Below, in pieces: positions 47,214 to 56,254 of a DNA stretch of 64,000 bases. A model generated the notes under the pieces. The model did not search any database. It was not told where the DNA came from and saw nothing but the letters and a program-made list of their open reading frames with translations. Positions within the stretch are counted from its first letter, which is position 1, and every line of letters begins with the position of its first letter. A program made the translations under genes and the position numbers. The DNA is taken from assembly GCA_002747035.1 (NCBI GenBank), contig PDRZ01000020.1, positions 62,001-126,000 on the forward strand, in the 5' to 3' direction. This DNA comes from Rhodobacterales bacterium (GTDB taxonomy: Bacteria > Pseudomonadota > Alphaproteobacteria > Rhodobacterales > Rhodobacteraceae).

Positions 47214-48311
47214 TCAGTTGCGGTAAATAATGAAACCACCGGTTTCCTGGGTGTTGAAGGCGGAGGGATCGCCGCGCGGATCATTCTGTTCCATCACCAG
47301 AACGCCCACGATCTCTTCCGCATTCTGGCCGGACATGATCGCATAATAGCTACCGGTATCCAGGTTGAGCAAACTGCCATCCGAGTATCGGATATTGCTG
47401 TAAATTTCGCCAATCAGTTCCCCATTCCCATCGGCGATCCCAGGCGAAAGCCTGGATCTGATTTCGGGCATCACATTGTTTCCGGCGCCATCGGTGTTAT
47501 GCACCGCCGTTTTGTTGGTGTCCAAACCCTCGATCGCCGTGAGATAAGTGTTGGTGATGTCGGTGCCATTGGCATCGAACAGGCGGCGGTTATAGACGCG
47601 CAGCAGCACACCATTTCTGCCTTCGTTGAAGTCCTTGAAGTCGATGGTCATACGGGCTTGTCCGGTGACAAATTCCAGTCCACTGCGCCCGTTGAAAACC
47701 CGGGTTCCGGCATAATCACCGTTATACTGCGCATCCCCGTTGTCAGGAAGCACAAGCGACACGGGGTCGCCGTTGTCGTCCGTCTGGTTACGCTGGTAGA
47801 TGAAACCGCCAAAGCCATAGCCGCCATAGTCGCCACTCCGCACGATGGCAAATTCGGTCTGACCCGACGTTGATACGCCATAGATGGCGCGATAATCCAG
47901 CGTTCCAATGGAATTGCCGGTCAGCGGATCAACCACGCTGCTGTCCGATTCATATACGGCGAAGGGTCCCAGGCTTGAGACCAGTGTGCCGCGCGAATAG
48001 GTGTTGTCGCCGTCAAAGGCGATGCCATCGACGGTAAATTCGTCTTGGCCCGCATCGTTGTTATAGCTGACCGTCGAAACATAGCCCCCGCCGATGTCGT
48101 TCACGTCTTCGTAACGCACGATCTTTGTGTTCGGGGTGGGGCTTGTCGTGCCGGGGGGCAGGCCGCGTCCCTCAATCCCGGTGCCCGAACCGCCGCCGGA
48201 GCCACCCGAGCCATCGGTGCCGGTATCTTCTTCCACTGTGAAAGGATTGCTGTTTCCGCAGGCTGAAAGGCCCACACCAAGGCAAAGCGCTGCAATCGCC
48301 AACCGTTTCAT
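47214..48311 (-). CDS. Probable Slam-dependent surface lipoprotein
   Basis: 365 residues from the ATG at 48311 (GAGG 13 nt upstream). Lipobox LSAC, Cys18, followed by a Gly/Ser/Thr/Pro-rich tether (about 25-55), as in surface-exposed lipoproteins. The rest is beta-rich with many Gly/Asn/Asp turns; the C-terminal half (YNGDYAGTRVFNGRSGLEFV, ARMTIDFKDFN, GSYYAIMSGQNAEEIVGVLV, ETGGFIIYRN) resembles the TbpB-like barrel that Slam cargos use for recognition. Ligand unknown. In an operon with the Slam gene. Confidence 0.75.
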   Translation of the reverse strand: MKRLAIAALCLGVGLSACGNSNPFTVEEDTGTDGSGGSGGGSGTGIEGRGLPPGTTSPTPNTKIVRYEDVNDIGGGYVSTVSYNNDAGQDEFTVDGIAFDGDNTYSRGTLVSSLGPFAVYESDSSVVDPLTGNSIGTLDYRAIYGVSTSGQTEFAIVRSGDYGGYGFGGFIYQRNQTDDNGDPVSLVLPDNGDAQYNGDYAGTRVFNGRSGLEFVTGQARMTIDFKDFNEGRNGVLLRVYNRRLFDANGTDITNTYLTAIEGLDTNKTAVHNTDGAGNNVMPEIRSRLSPGIADGNGELIGEIYSNIRYSDGSLLNLDTGSYYAIMSGQNAEEIVGVLVMEQNDPRGDPSAFNTQETGGFIIYRN

Positions 48312-48430
48312 ATTCACTGCCTCGTGCAATTGTTTGTGTATTCGTATTGCGGTTGAAAATCCGGGAGAAAGGTTAAAAAGTCAATGAGAGATGGCGGTTG
48401 TTTCCAATTCGCGACAGGCCTGTTGCAATT

Positions 48431-48480
48431 GGTTCACGGCTGTTGGTTCACGGCTGTTGGTTTACGGCTGGTTTACGGCT
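48431..48480. repeat. Short tandem repeats upstream of thyX
   Basis: Two units GGTTCACGGCTGTT followed by two units GGTTTACGGCT, head to tail, between the divergent lipoprotein and thyX genes, 95-145 bp before the thyX ATG. Confidence 0.8.
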
Positions 48481-48574
48481 GCGCCCATGTGGCGGTTTCG
48501 CGCGGCGCAGAGACTAGATATAGTCGCGGTGAATCGCTTTTATTGCCCGAAAAACCGCCCAGAGGAGCCCGTGC

Positions 48575-49477
48575 ATGACCCTGACCCCTGAACAGCAGGC
48601 CGAAATTGATGATTTGCGCGCGGCACCGGCCGAAACTCTGCGTGTTGTGGCCCCCGGAATGGAGCAGCATCTTTACAAGGCGGTGCCGGTTTTGGACCAC
48701 GGGTTTGTACGGGTTGTCGATTACATGGGCGACGATGCTGCGATTTGTCAGGCGGCGCGGGTCAGTTATGGCAAGGGCACCAAAAGCGTTCAGAATGACG
48801 AGGGGCTGATCCGCTATCTGATGCGTCACTGGCATTCGACTCCGTTTGAAATGTGCGAAGTGAAGCTGCATGTGAAGCTGCCGGTCTTCGTCGCCCGTCA
48901 GTGGATTCGCCACCGCACGGCCAATGTGAACGAATATTCGGCGCGCTATTCCATTCTGGACCGGGAGTTTTATATCCCCGATCCGGCCCATATCAACGCC
49001 CAGTCCGTCGTGAACAATCAGGGCCGGGGCGAGTTGTTGAGCGCCGAACACACGGCCCGGGTTCTGGAATTGCTCAAGGTGGATTCGGCGCGGTGTTATG
49101 ACACCTACCAGACGATGATCGACGAGGACGGGATCGGGCTGGCGCGGGAACTGGCGCGGATGAATCTGCCATCCAATATCTATACGCAATGGTATTGGAA
49201 GGTGGATCTTCACAACCTGCTGCATTTCCTGCGCCTGCGCGCGGATGCCCATGCGCAATATGAAATCCGGGTCTATGCGGATGCGATTTGCGCCATGGTC
49301 GCGGATTGGGTGCCGTTCGCCTACAAGGCGTTCGAAGATTACCGCATGGGTGCGGTGACGATGAGTGCCCAGATGATGGCCGCCCTGCGCCGGATGTTAA
49401 AAGGCGAAGAGGTCACAGCGGACAACAGCGGCATGTCGGCACGGGAGTGGCGGGAATTTCAGGAGTTTCTGGAGTAA
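48575..49477 (+). CDS. thyX: FAD-dependent thymidylate synthase ThyX
   Basis: Makes dTMP from dUMP with methylenetetrahydrofolate and NADPH, using FAD. 300 residues. The ThyX motif is at 112-126: [15 protein letters not shown] (family RHRxxSxNExSxRY, with Ala in place of the first Ser). [19 protein letters not shown] and [15 protein letters not shown] are further conserved blocks. AGAGGAG precedes the ATG. Confidence 0.97.
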   Translation: MTLTPEQQAEIDDLRAAPAETLRVVAPGMEQHLYKAVPVLDHGFVRVVDYMGDDAAICQAARVSYGKGTKSVQNDEGLIRYLMRHWHSTPFEMCEVKLHVKLPVFVARQWIRHRTANVNEYSARYSILDREFYIPDPAHINAQSVVNNQGRGELLSAEHTARVLELLKVDSARCYDTYQTMIDEDGIGLARELARMNLPSNIYTQWYWKVDLHNLLHFLRLRADAHAQYEIRVYADAICAMVADWVPFAYKAFEDYRMGAVTMSAQMMAALRRMLKGEEVTADNSGMSAREWREFQEFLE

Positions 49478-49611
49478 ACGAACGGGGTGTTTCCACTGTT
49501 GTTTCCTTATTGGAAACAATGCGGGCACGCCAAATCATTTGACCCTGTGCGCCCGGGCCACTAACCTGTTGGTTAAGTATAAAAGACCTTTTCCGATATT
49601 GGGGGACTGTT

Positions 49612-49911
49612 ATGAAGACGAAACTTATCCTTGGCGCGGCGATGGTGGCCATGTGGGCGATTCCGGCGCAGGCTCAGCCCAAGATTTATGCCTATGGCGG
49701 CACTGCGAATTATTGCCCGTCGGGGCTTCAGCCGATCACATTGGACGGCGTCATCTGCTGTGGCACGCCCAACCAGTCCATGAGCTATCAACAGGTCAAG
49801 GCGCATCCGGTGACGAAGCGGAAAGTTGTGAGACGCGAGACTGTGCATTACATGGCGGCCCCGGCAACCGTGTACTGCCCGGAAGGCAGCAAGGGGTGTT
49901 ACACCCAGTAA
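49612..49911 (+). CDS. Small secreted cysteine-containing protein
   Basis: 99 residues. A clear signal peptide (MKTKLILGAAMVAMWAIPAQA) is followed by about 78 residues with five Cys (YCPSG, ICCGTP, VYCPEG, KGCYTQ). The CCG and CP motifs suggest disulfides or metal binding in the periplasm. Family not recognised. A good terminator follows, so it is a single-gene unit. Confidence 0.7.
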   Translation: MKTKLILGAAMVAMWAIPAQAQPKIYAYGGTANYCPSGLQPITLDGVICCGTPNQSMSYQQVKAHPVTKRKVVRRETVHYMAAPATVYCPEGSKGCYTQ

Positions 49912-49938
49912 GCGTTTCAAACGCCAGACATGTCAAAC

Positions 49939-49978
49939 GGGGCGGCACAGGCATGTGGCGCCCCTTTTGTTTGTTTTA
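49939..49978 (+). terminator. Terminator of the secreted Cys-protein gene
   Basis: GGGGCGGCACA and TGTGGCGCCCC (one mismatch) with a GGCA loop, followed by TTTTGTTTGTTTT. Confidence 0.87.
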
Positions 49979-49992
49979 TGGCTGTACCCGGC

Positions 49993-50199
49993 TCAGACCG
50001 GTTTGATTTCCCCGGCCATCTGACGCCCATCGCGGCCTTCGGTCAGTTCGAAGGTAACCTTCTGGTTATCGGCCAACCCGGTCAGGCCCGAGCGTTCCAG
50101 TGCTGAAATATGTACAAAAACGTCCTTGCCGCCATCTTCGGGTTCGATGAAGCCGTAGCCTTTGGTGGTGTTGAACCATTTCACGGTGCCGTTGGGCAT
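49993..50199 (-). CDS. cspA: Cold-shock-domain protein
   Basis: 68-residue CSD protein with RNP1 KGYGFIEPE and RNP2 VFVHIS, binding single-stranded RNA or DNA. MPNGTVKWFNTTKGYGF is the typical N-terminus. It faces the terminator of the preceding gene. Whether it is cold-induced cannot be told from this sequence. Confidence 0.95.
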   Translation of the reverse strand: MPNGTVKWFNTTKGYGFIEPEDGGKDVFVHISALERSGLTGLADNQKVTFELTEGRDGRQMAGEIKPV

Positions 50200-50419
50200 G
50201 CCGCTTCTCCTTCTGCGCTAATGTGACCCATAATATTGTCGGGTCGGTACTGAATTGTTGTCACTTGCGGATCTCAGGGCGTCGGCAAATGCGTCGGCGG
50301 AGTTCTGAAATGCAAAGTCACGGGGGAATGATTGCACGGGTTTTGTAAAAAGCAAGAGAAACAGCGTGGTTTCGGTGGTGCCCGGCCTGTGGTTAAGTGC
50401 GCAAAATATGGGGGTAAAG

Positions 50420-50737
50420 ATGATCCTTTATGGGCTGAAAAACTGTGACACCTGCCGTAAGGCATTGAAAGTGCTTGATAAGGTTGATTTTGCGGACGTC
50501 CGGGCCGATGGTGTTCCCGCAGATGTCATGGCAAAGGCGTATGACCGATTCGGTGAAGCTTTGCTTAACAAACGCTCAACAACCTGGCGAAATCTGGATG
50601 AGGGCGCGCGGGCGCAGCCGGTGCCTGAACTGCTCAGGACCCATCCCACCCTGATGAAACGCCCGCTGATTGTTGATGGCGATACGCTTTACCTTGGCTG
50701 GGACAAGAGCGTTCAGGCGACGCTTGCGAACGGGTGA
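50420..50737 (+). CDS. ArsC/Spx-family thioredoxin-fold protein (YffB-like)
   Basis: 105 residues. MILYGLKNCDTCRKALKVL has the CX2C (Cys9, Cys12) of the YffB/Spx branch; THPTLMKRPLIVDGDTLYLG is the conserved C-terminal block. True arsenate reductases of this fold normally act with glutaredoxin; no ars genes are near, so arsenate reduction is not claimed. ATG 50420 preferred over 50408. Confidence 0.87.
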   Translation: MILYGLKNCDTCRKALKVLDKVDFADVRADGVPADVMAKAYDRFGEALLNKRSTTWRNLDEGARAQPVPELLRTHPTLMKRPLIVDGDTLYLGWDKSVQATLANG

Positions 50738-50775
50738 TCCTGCCCCCATTTCTGACGGCAGACAGGGAGTGAACC

Positions 50776-51144
50776 ATGCGCAACGCGGCATTGATGTTGG
50801 GAGTGATCGGTGGGCTGATCGCGATGATCGTCGGCTTTTTCAGCTTTGGTTATACCGAGGTGATCGAACGCCATGGCGAAATTCAGGGCGTGGCGGAACA
50901 GGTCGAAAACGTGGGGTTGATCCGCGCGGCGTCGTTCCTTGGGCCTTTGTTGGCGATTGCGGGCGGGGCCATGGCGCGGGCGCGCGCGCTTTGGGGCGGG
51001 CTGTCCATGCTGGGCGCGGCGGCGGTGCTCTATGCCGGGTTCGGGTTCAGCGTGTTCACAATGTTCCCCATCGGGTTCTGCGCGCTTGGCGGAGTGTTGG
51101 CCATTGCTGCGGGCAAACCGGATGAGGAAAAGGCGCATTTCTAA
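50776..51144 (+). CDS. Four-span membrane protein of unknown function
   Basis: 122 residues with four hydrophobic segments (about 5-25, 52-66, 72-90, 94-111), Gly/Ala-rich. A loop EVIERHGEIQGVAEQVENVG lies between spans 1 and 2. Family not recognised. It is 38 bp after the YffB-like gene and could be cotranscribed. Its stop lies 4 bp before a family A element. Confidence 0.65.
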   Translation: MRNAALMLGVIGGLIAMIVGFFSFGYTEVIERHGEIQGVAEQVENVGLIRAASFLGPLLAIAGGAMARARALWGGLSMLGAAAVLYAGFGFSVFTMFPIGFCALGGVLAIAAGKPDEEKAHF

Positions 51145-51148
51145 TCCT

Positions 51149-51263
51149 TAAAGCGTCCTGCCAAAACCCTGAATCACGGGTTTTTGGCAGGATGCGTGAA
51201 ACACATAAATGTCGCGCTGCGTTCGCTCTTTCCCCTGTCTCAGGTTAAAGGGCGAACGCTTTA
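51149..51263. mobile_element. Family A element (111 bp) inserted on the doxX stop codon
   Basis: Element 51151-51261 in reverse orientation: AAGCGTCCTGCC to GGGCGAACGCTT; TA at 51149-51150 and 51262-51263. On the minus strand the doxX stop is TA (target) plus the first A of the element. Removing the element and one TA leaves GGG-TAA-GGA, so the stop existed before the insertion, and the convergent genes were then only a few bases apart. Confidence 0.85.
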
Positions 51264-51821
51264 CCCATTCGGGCTGGTCCGGCGTGACAGGAGGCGGTCA
51301 AGCGACAGAGGCCCTGCGCCCTTGACCACCAGCAGCAACAGAAGAAACACCCAAAACGCCCGTTGATCCAGGAGCAGCGCATCGGAATGGCGGTCAAACC
51401 ACGCGCCCACGGTTTCGATATGGTCCCATCCGCCATGGCCGTAAAGGTCGGTCAGGGATTGCACCATGGTAAAGCCGATCATGCCAAGCGCGGCCAGCCG
51501 GGTGAACAGGCCAAGCGCGATTTGCAGTGGCAAAACAAATTCGGCAATCGTACCGCCCGTGACCACGACCCGGTGGAAAAGTGACAATTGGCTGCTGTCA
51601 TAGCCGACCGCTTCGAACGCTTTTGGGAAAATCTGGGCATAGGCCCCCGTGGAGGGTGAGAGGATGCCGAACACCCCATCGCCAAGCTTGGTCAGGCCCG
51701 AGTTCCAGAAATAGACCATCAACACCGCCGCAAACACGAACCTCGCGAGTGTGGGCAGCAGCGGGGACAGTTTTTCGACCTTTTCGAAGGTCGCATTATG
51801 AAGAGAAATCAGGCTGTTCAT
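51261..51821 (-). CDS. DoxX-family membrane protein of the bufferin operon
   Basis: 186 residues, four spans of the DoxX type: FVFAAVLMVYFWNSGLTKLG, TGGTIAEFVLPLQIALGLFT, LAALGMIGFTMVQSLTDLYG and FWVFLLLLLVVKGAGPLSLD. DoxX proteins often end bufferin (BufABC, also HvfABCD) operons, perhaps supporting maturation or export. The start overlaps the bufC stop by ATGA. Confidence 0.88.
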   Translation of the reverse strand: MNSLISLHNATFEKVEKLSPLLPTLARFVFAAVLMVYFWNSGLTKLGDGVFGILSPSTGAYAQIFPKAFEAVGYDSSQLSLFHRVVVTGGTIAEFVLPLQIALGLFTRLAALGMIGFTMVQSLTDLYGHGGWDHIETVGAWFDRHSDALLLDQRAFWVFLLLLLVVKGAGPLSLDRLLSRRTSPNG

Positions 51822-52573
51822 GTATGTTTCTCATGTAGGGCGTGGGTGATGGCCTGGTCCTGCAACAGCAGGGTCAGCGTGGCCGTCAGATCAAAGTCGG
51901 GGGCAAGCGTGGTGGCTGTGTCGGCCGCGTCTCCCAAGGGTGTGCCGACATTGAGCGCGGTCAGGAAGCTGGCTGCGCCGGGTCCCAGAAGCCGGGGGAT
52001 AGGGTCAAATTCGGGCCGGGTGATCAACACGTTCTGGCCCTCGTTTGGCGGCTGGGGGGCGGTGTCACGGGTGTTGAAGACCCATATGCCATGGATCGGC
52101 CAGCGGGAGCGGATCAGTTGAACACAAGGGGCAAGGGTGAGGCAGAGATGGGGCAGATCCTCGGGGTGGGCGGTCAGGGACGCGGGGTCCACCGTCTTTG
52201 CATCGGCGGCGTGGTAGGATCGGCGCAGGGCCAGCTCCAGCCGCGCGGTATCGGCCAGATAGCCGAGATGGGCCAAGGGGTCGAAATTGGCCAGAAACCC
52301 GGGAAAGGCCGCTCCGTAATGCATCATCAGCGGCGAACTGGGCGGATGCTGACGCAGGAAAACCCCGGCAACGGTGCGAAAATTCTCTTTGCCCAACAGT
52401 TTGGCGATGACGGGAAAGCCGGTTTCCAGGGCTTCGGTCAGGGACACGGCCACGTTGTTGCGATAGACCGAGAACCGCCTGCCGGCAGGAGCACCGTGCC
52501 CGTCCGTCAATCCTTGTGGCACGGGTTGGGAGGCGTCAAGGATCGCGGTGCGAAGAGTGGTCTGGTCGATCAT
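51818..52573 (-). CDS. bufC: BufC/HvfC-type DUF2063 partner protein
   Basis: 251 residues. The N-terminal DUF2063 domain has RRFSVYRNNVAVSLTEALET, GFPVIAKLLGKENF and the family's FLRQHPPSSPLMMHYG. Known BufC proteins bind the MNIO enzyme BufB and present the precursor peptide. Overlaps bufB by ATGA upstream and doxX by ATGA downstream. Confidence 0.9.
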   Translation of the reverse strand: MIDQTTLRTAILDASQPVPQGLTDGHGAPAGRRFSVYRNNVAVSLTEALETGFPVIAKLLGKENFRTVAGVFLRQHPPSSPLMMHYGAAFPGFLANFDPLAHLGYLADTARLELALRRSYHAADAKTVDPASLTAHPEDLPHLCLTLAPCVQLIRSRWPIHGIWVFNTRDTAPQPPNEGQNVLITRPEFDPIPRLLGPGAASFLTALNVGTPLGDAADTATTLAPDFDLTATLTLLLQDQAITHALHEKHT

Positions 52574-53424
52574 GCGGGCACCCGTTCAAGCGCATGTGCC
52601 GCGCGGGTGGCTTCGGCGCAGAGAATGGGCCAGTCGGGCACATCCGTGTCCCATTCAATCAGAATGGGGCGGGGGCCGGATTGGGCCAGCGTGTGGTCCA
52701 GCAGCGCCCAGACCGGGTCCACCACCTCGCGCCCATGGCTGTCGATCAACAGCGGTTTGCCGTGGTCATCTTCGTCCTCGTCATGCCCCCCAAGGTGGAT
52801 TTCCCCGACCTGGGCCAGGGGGAAGGCATCTATATAGCCCTTGGGCGAAAAGTCGAGATTGGTGGCGGAAACAAAAACATTGTTTACATCCAGCAGAAGA
52901 CCACATCCGGTACGCCGGGCGATTTCGCGCAGGAAGTCGGGCTCGTCATAGGTGCTTTCGGCAAAGGCCAGATAGGAGGACGGGTTTTCCAGCAGCATCT
53001 GGCGACCCAGCGTCGTCTGAAGCTGATCTATATGGTCACAGACCCGGGTCAGGCTTTGCGTGGTATAGGGCAGGGGCAGCAGGTCGTTCAGGAACGCGTT
53101 TTCATGGCTGGACCATGCAAGGTGTTCGGAAAATGAGGCGGGATTGAGCCAATGGCACAGGTGTTTCAGGCGGGCAAGATGCGTGGGGTCCAGGGGGCCT
53201 TCTCCGCCGATGGAAAGGCCGACGCCATGGACGGAAATCGGAAAACGTTCGGACAGGTGGCGCAGTTGAGCAAGCGGGCGGCCACCGTCACCCATGTAGT
53301 TTTCGGCGTGGATTTCAAGCCATCCCACGGGCTCGGGAGTCTTCAGGATGTCGTTGAAATGCTGAGGCTTGTACCCGACGCCGGGTGTGGCCGGTAAAGC
53401 GGTGCGAAGGTCTTGATCAAACAT
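52570..53424 (-). CDS. bufB: BufB multinuclear iron oxidase (MNIO, DUF692)
   Basis: 284 residues from the ATG at 53424. TIM-barrel MNIO enzyme: FNDILKTPEPVGWLEIHAEN, SVHGVGLSIGG, SEHLAW, LLLDVNNVFVSATN and GEIHLGGHDED supply His/Asp/Glu/Asn iron ligands. In bufferins it converts precursor cysteines to thiooxazole groups that chelate copper. Located directly after bufA with a hairpin in between. Confidence 0.93.
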   Translation of the reverse strand: MFDQDLRTALPATPGVGYKPQHFNDILKTPEPVGWLEIHAENYMGDGGRPLAQLRHLSERFPISVHGVGLSIGGEGPLDPTHLARLKHLCHWLNPASFSEHLAWSSHENAFLNDLLPLPYTTQSLTRVCDHIDQLQTTLGRQMLLENPSSYLAFAESTYDEPDFLREIARRTGCGLLLDVNNVFVSATNLDFSPKGYIDAFPLAQVGEIHLGGHDEDEDDHGKPLLIDSHGREVVDPVWALLDHTLAQSGPRPILIEWDTDVPDWPILCAEATRAAHALERVPA

Positions 53425-53441
53425 GCGACATCTCCGGTGGT

Positions 53442-53491
53442 CACGATTTTTATGTAAAAATCGTGGGCGATGCGCCAGAAACGCATCGCCC
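53442..53491 (-). terminator. Two adjoining hairpins between bufA and bufB, likely partial terminator
   Basis: On the minus strand GGGCGATGCG and CGCATCGCCC form a 10-bp stem followed by ACGATTTTT; this in turn is the first arm of a second perfect 10-bp stem (CACGATTTTT and AAAAATCGTG, ATGT-type loop). It would let bufA be made in excess over bufB-bufC. Confidence 0.72.
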
Positions 53492-53500
53492 CGTTTTGAA

Positions 53501-53791
53501 TTATGCCGGCAGGTCGCGGTCCAGAGGTTCCAGCGAACCCATACGACCGCCTTCAACTTCCATGCTGGTGCAGGTGCCTTTGTCGACCAGTTTCCAGGCG
53601 TTGCCCTGGAAGTCGATGGTCGAGCTGCCCGCGCAGGTGGTGCCGGGGCCGGCGGCGCAGTCGTTTTTGCCCGCCAGGGCAACACCGAAGCATTTCTCTT
53701 TTTCGGCGGCTGCGGCAGGGACGGTGGCGGCTGCGGTCATCGCGGTTGCGACGGCACCAAACAGCGCGGCGGTTTTGAGTGTTTTGGACAT
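53501..53791 (-). CDS. bufA: Bufferin precursor BufA (DUF2282)
   Basis: 96 residues. Signal peptide to about Ala29, then a core with four Cys (34, 45, 53, 74) in the DUF2282 pattern: [21 protein letters not shown] and DKGTCTSM. The family is a copper-chelating ribosomally made peptide matured by BufB/BufC and exported to the periplasm. The C-terminal 20 residues ([16 protein letters not shown]) are acidic. First gene of the operon. Confidence 0.93.
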   Translation of the reverse strand: MSKTLKTAALFGAVATAMTAAATVPAAAAEKEKCFGVALAGKNDCAAGPGTTCAGSSTIDFQGNAWKLVDKGTCTSMEVEGGRMGSLEPLDRDLPA

Positions 53792-53821
53792 CGGGAACTC
53801 CCTTGAGGTTGATAATCACGT

Positions 53822-53836
53822 ATCGCGTTTTGCGAT
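53822..53836. promoter_or_regulatory. ATCGC-GTTTT-GCGAT palindrome upstream of bufA
   Basis: A 5-bp perfect inverted repeat with a 5-nt spacer, 31-45 bp before the bufA start codon. It may be part of the leader or an operator. I found no clear ECF sigma-factor promoter. Confidence 0.35.
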
Positions 53837-53971
53837 GTCCCCAGCCTAGCCAGGATTGGCGTTCACGGGCCACTCACGTCGGCGTGTGTCACGGATGCGT
53901 CAGGGCAAACGTTGCGCGCGTGAGGTGGTGTAATAGGGCACAGGCGGTCAACCCGTTGAAAACACATGAAA

Positions 53972-53996
53972 GGGCGCCCGAACAGATCGGACGCCC
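53972..53996 (-). terminator. Terminator downstream of thrS
   Basis: On the minus strand GGGCGTCCGA pairs with TCGGGCGCCC (one G-U), 5-nt loop, followed by TTTCATGTGTTTTC. It lies 43 nt after the thrS stop. Confidence 0.58.
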
Positions 53997-54038
53997 CAAT
54001 GTTTCCCCCAAGGGAATGTTACAGTTTTCGCCGCGATG

Positions 54039-55997
54039 TTACCTGGCAAACCGGGCCAGATCGGGCGGCGTCGCTTCGGCTGTCAGGGATGTTACAACCT
54101 CGGCCAGGGGTTGAACGCTGGTCCGTTTTTCGCCCAGACGCCGTAAGGTTACGGTGCGTTCTTCCACCTCGCGATGCCCGACCGCGAGGATGACCGGCAC
54201 CTTGGTCAGCGAGTGTTCACGGACCTTGTAGTTGATCTTTTCGTTGCGGGTATCCGCCTCGGCCCGCACCCCGGCGGCGCGCAATTGGGCCACTACCTCA
54301 TGCACATAGTCATCGGCGTCCGAGATGATCGAGGCCACGACCACCTGGCGCGGTGCCAGCCAGAAGGGCAGTTTGCCCGCGTGGCTTTCGATCAGGATGC
54401 CGATGAAGCGTTCAAACGATCCCAACGTCGCGCGGTGCAACATCACCGGGCGGTGTTTGTCGCCATCTGCGCCGATATAGGTGGCGTCCAGTCGTTCGGG
54501 CAGGACGAAGTCCACCTGGAACGTGCCGCATTGCCAGACCCGGCCAATGGCATCGGTCAGTGAAAACTCCAGCTTTGGTCCGTAAAACGCGCCTTCGCCC
54601 GGGTTCAGTTCTGGCTCCACCCCGGCGGCGCGGGTGGCGGAGAGCAGGGCGCTTTCCGCCTTGTCCCATACCTCGTCCGATCCGGCGCGTTTTTCGGGGC
54701 GGTCCGAGAACAGCACCTTGAACTCTTCGAAGCCCAGATCCTTGTAGACCGCCGACAGAAATCGGATGAACTCTGCCGTTTCCGCTTCGATCTGATCCTC
54801 GGTCGAGAAAATATGGGCGTCATCCTGAGTAAAGCCGCGCACCCGCATGATCCCGTGCAGCGCGCCCGAGGGTTCATACCGGTTACACGACCCGAATTCG
54901 GCCATGCGCAGCGGCAGGTCGCGATAGGATTTCAGACCTTGTTTGAAAATTTCCACGTGGCAGGGGCAGTTCATGGGTTTGAGCGCATTCACCGCCTTTT
55001 CGCGGGCGTGTTCTTCGTCGACTTCGACGATGAACATGTTTTCCTGGTACTTGTCCCAGTGGCCCGAGCGTTCCCAAAGCTTGCGATCCACCACTTGTGG
55101 CGTGTTCACTTCGACATAGCCGCCCGCAGTCTGCATCCGGCGCATGTAATCCTGAAGCTGGACATAGATATTCCAGCCATTGGGATGCCAGAATACCTGA
55201 CCCGGGGCTTCCTCCTGCATGTGGAACAGGTCCATTTCGCGGCCCAGCTTGCGGTGGTCGCGCTTGGCGGCCTCTTCCAGCATGTGCAGGTGTTTCTTGA
55301 GCTTTTCCTTGCCGGTGAAGGCGACGCCATAGATGCGTTGCAACATGGCGCGGTCGCTGTCCCCGCGCCAATAGGCCCCGGCCACCGACATCAGCTTGAA
55401 CGCGTCGCCCGGCACCTGTCCGGTATGTTGCAGGTGCGGCCCACGGCACAGATCCTGCCAATCCCCGTGCCAATACATGCGCAGCGGTTCGTCGCCCGGG
55501 ATCGCCTGAATCAGCTCAACCTTGTAGGGTTCGTTATTGTCCTCATAGAATTTTATCGCCCGGTCACGATCCCAGACTTCGGTGGTCACCGGGTCACGCT
55601 TGTTGATGATTTCCTTCATCCTGGCTTCGATCTGGCCAAGGTCTTCGGGAGTGAAGGGCTCGTCCCGGTCGAAATCGTAATACCAGCCGTTTTCGATCAC
55701 CGGGCCAATGGTGACTTTGACGTCGGGCCAGATTTCCTGCACTGCGCGGGCCATGATATGGGCGGCGTCGTGGCGGATCAGCTCGTTGGCCTGTTCTTCG
55801 TCTTTCATGGTGAGAATGGCGATCGAGGCATCGGCATCAATGGGCCATTGCAGGTCGAAATGCGCACCGTTCACGGTCGCTGAAATGGCCTTTTTGCCCA
55901 GAGAGGTGGAAATGCTGGCTGCAACCTCGGCAGGGGTGACACCTGCGTCATAGGAACGGGTATTGCCATCGGGAAAGGTAAGGGAAATCTGTGCCAT
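54039..55997 (-). CDS. thrS: Threonyl-tRNA synthetase
   Basis: Class II synthetase charging tRNA-Thr. 652 residues from the ATG at 55997 (GAGGAGC upstream). TGS domain at the N-terminus ([20 protein letters not shown]), editing domain with [16 protein letters not shown] and [19 protein letters not shown], motif 2 region [20 protein letters not shown], motif 3 region [12 protein letters not shown], and a C-terminal anticodon-binding domain. The frame continues 11 codons upstream without family support. Confidence 0.97.
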   Translation of the reverse strand: MAQISLTFPDGNTRSYDAGVTPAEVAASISTSLGKKAISATVNGAHFDLQWPIDADASIAILTMKDEEQANELIRHDAAHIMARAVQEIWPDVKVTIGPVIENGWYYDFDRDEPFTPEDLGQIEARMKEIINKRDPVTTEVWDRDRAIKFYEDNNEPYKVELIQAIPGDEPLRMYWHGDWQDLCRGPHLQHTGQVPGDAFKLMSVAGAYWRGDSDRAMLQRIYGVAFTGKEKLKKHLHMLEEAAKRDHRKLGREMDLFHMQEEAPGQVFWHPNGWNIYVQLQDYMRRMQTAGGYVEVNTPQVVDRKLWERSGHWDKYQENMFIVEVDEEHAREKAVNALKPMNCPCHVEIFKQGLKSYRDLPLRMAEFGSCNRYEPSGALHGIMRVRGFTQDDAHIFSTEDQIEAETAEFIRFLSAVYKDLGFEEFKVLFSDRPEKRAGSDEVWDKAESALLSATRAAGVEPELNPGEGAFYGPKLEFSLTDAIGRVWQCGTFQVDFVLPERLDATYIGADGDKHRPVMLHRATLGSFERFIGILIESHAGKLPFWLAPRQVVVASIISDADDYVHEVVAQLRAAGVRAEADTRNEKINYKVREHSLTKVPVILAVGHREVEERTVTLRRLGEKRTSVQPLAEVVTSLTAEATPPDLARFAR

Positions 55998-56039
55998 CTG
56001 TGGCAAGCTCCTCGTCAGTTTGGCGCCCACGGAACGCCC

Positions 56040-56254
56040 GGTTGCGGGTATATGGTTCGGGCCGTGTTCTGCGCCTTTGGCCCAGGTAAGTCAAGGCAGG
56101 AGCCGGGGACGTACGGGTTTGAGTACCCCGGGGTTTTGGGCAGGTTGGTGCCGGTTGGTTTCGGGCTGGTTTCAGGGGGGGGATATTGAGAAGGGTAAAG
56201 ACCGGGGGTGCGGGACAAAACAGACCTTCCGGGTTTGCGCAGCAGGTCTGTTTC
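56040..56254. other. Spacer upstream of thrS
   Basis: GC-rich, with no recognisable gene. It probably holds the thrS promoter. Together with the family A repeat and the 110 bp that follow it forms a gap of about 480 bp. Confidence 0.45.

Noticed and set aside
50420-50737. Arsenate reductase
   Set aside because: The thioredoxin-fold family fits, but there are no ars genes nearby and the CX2C pattern is that of YffB/Spx proteins.
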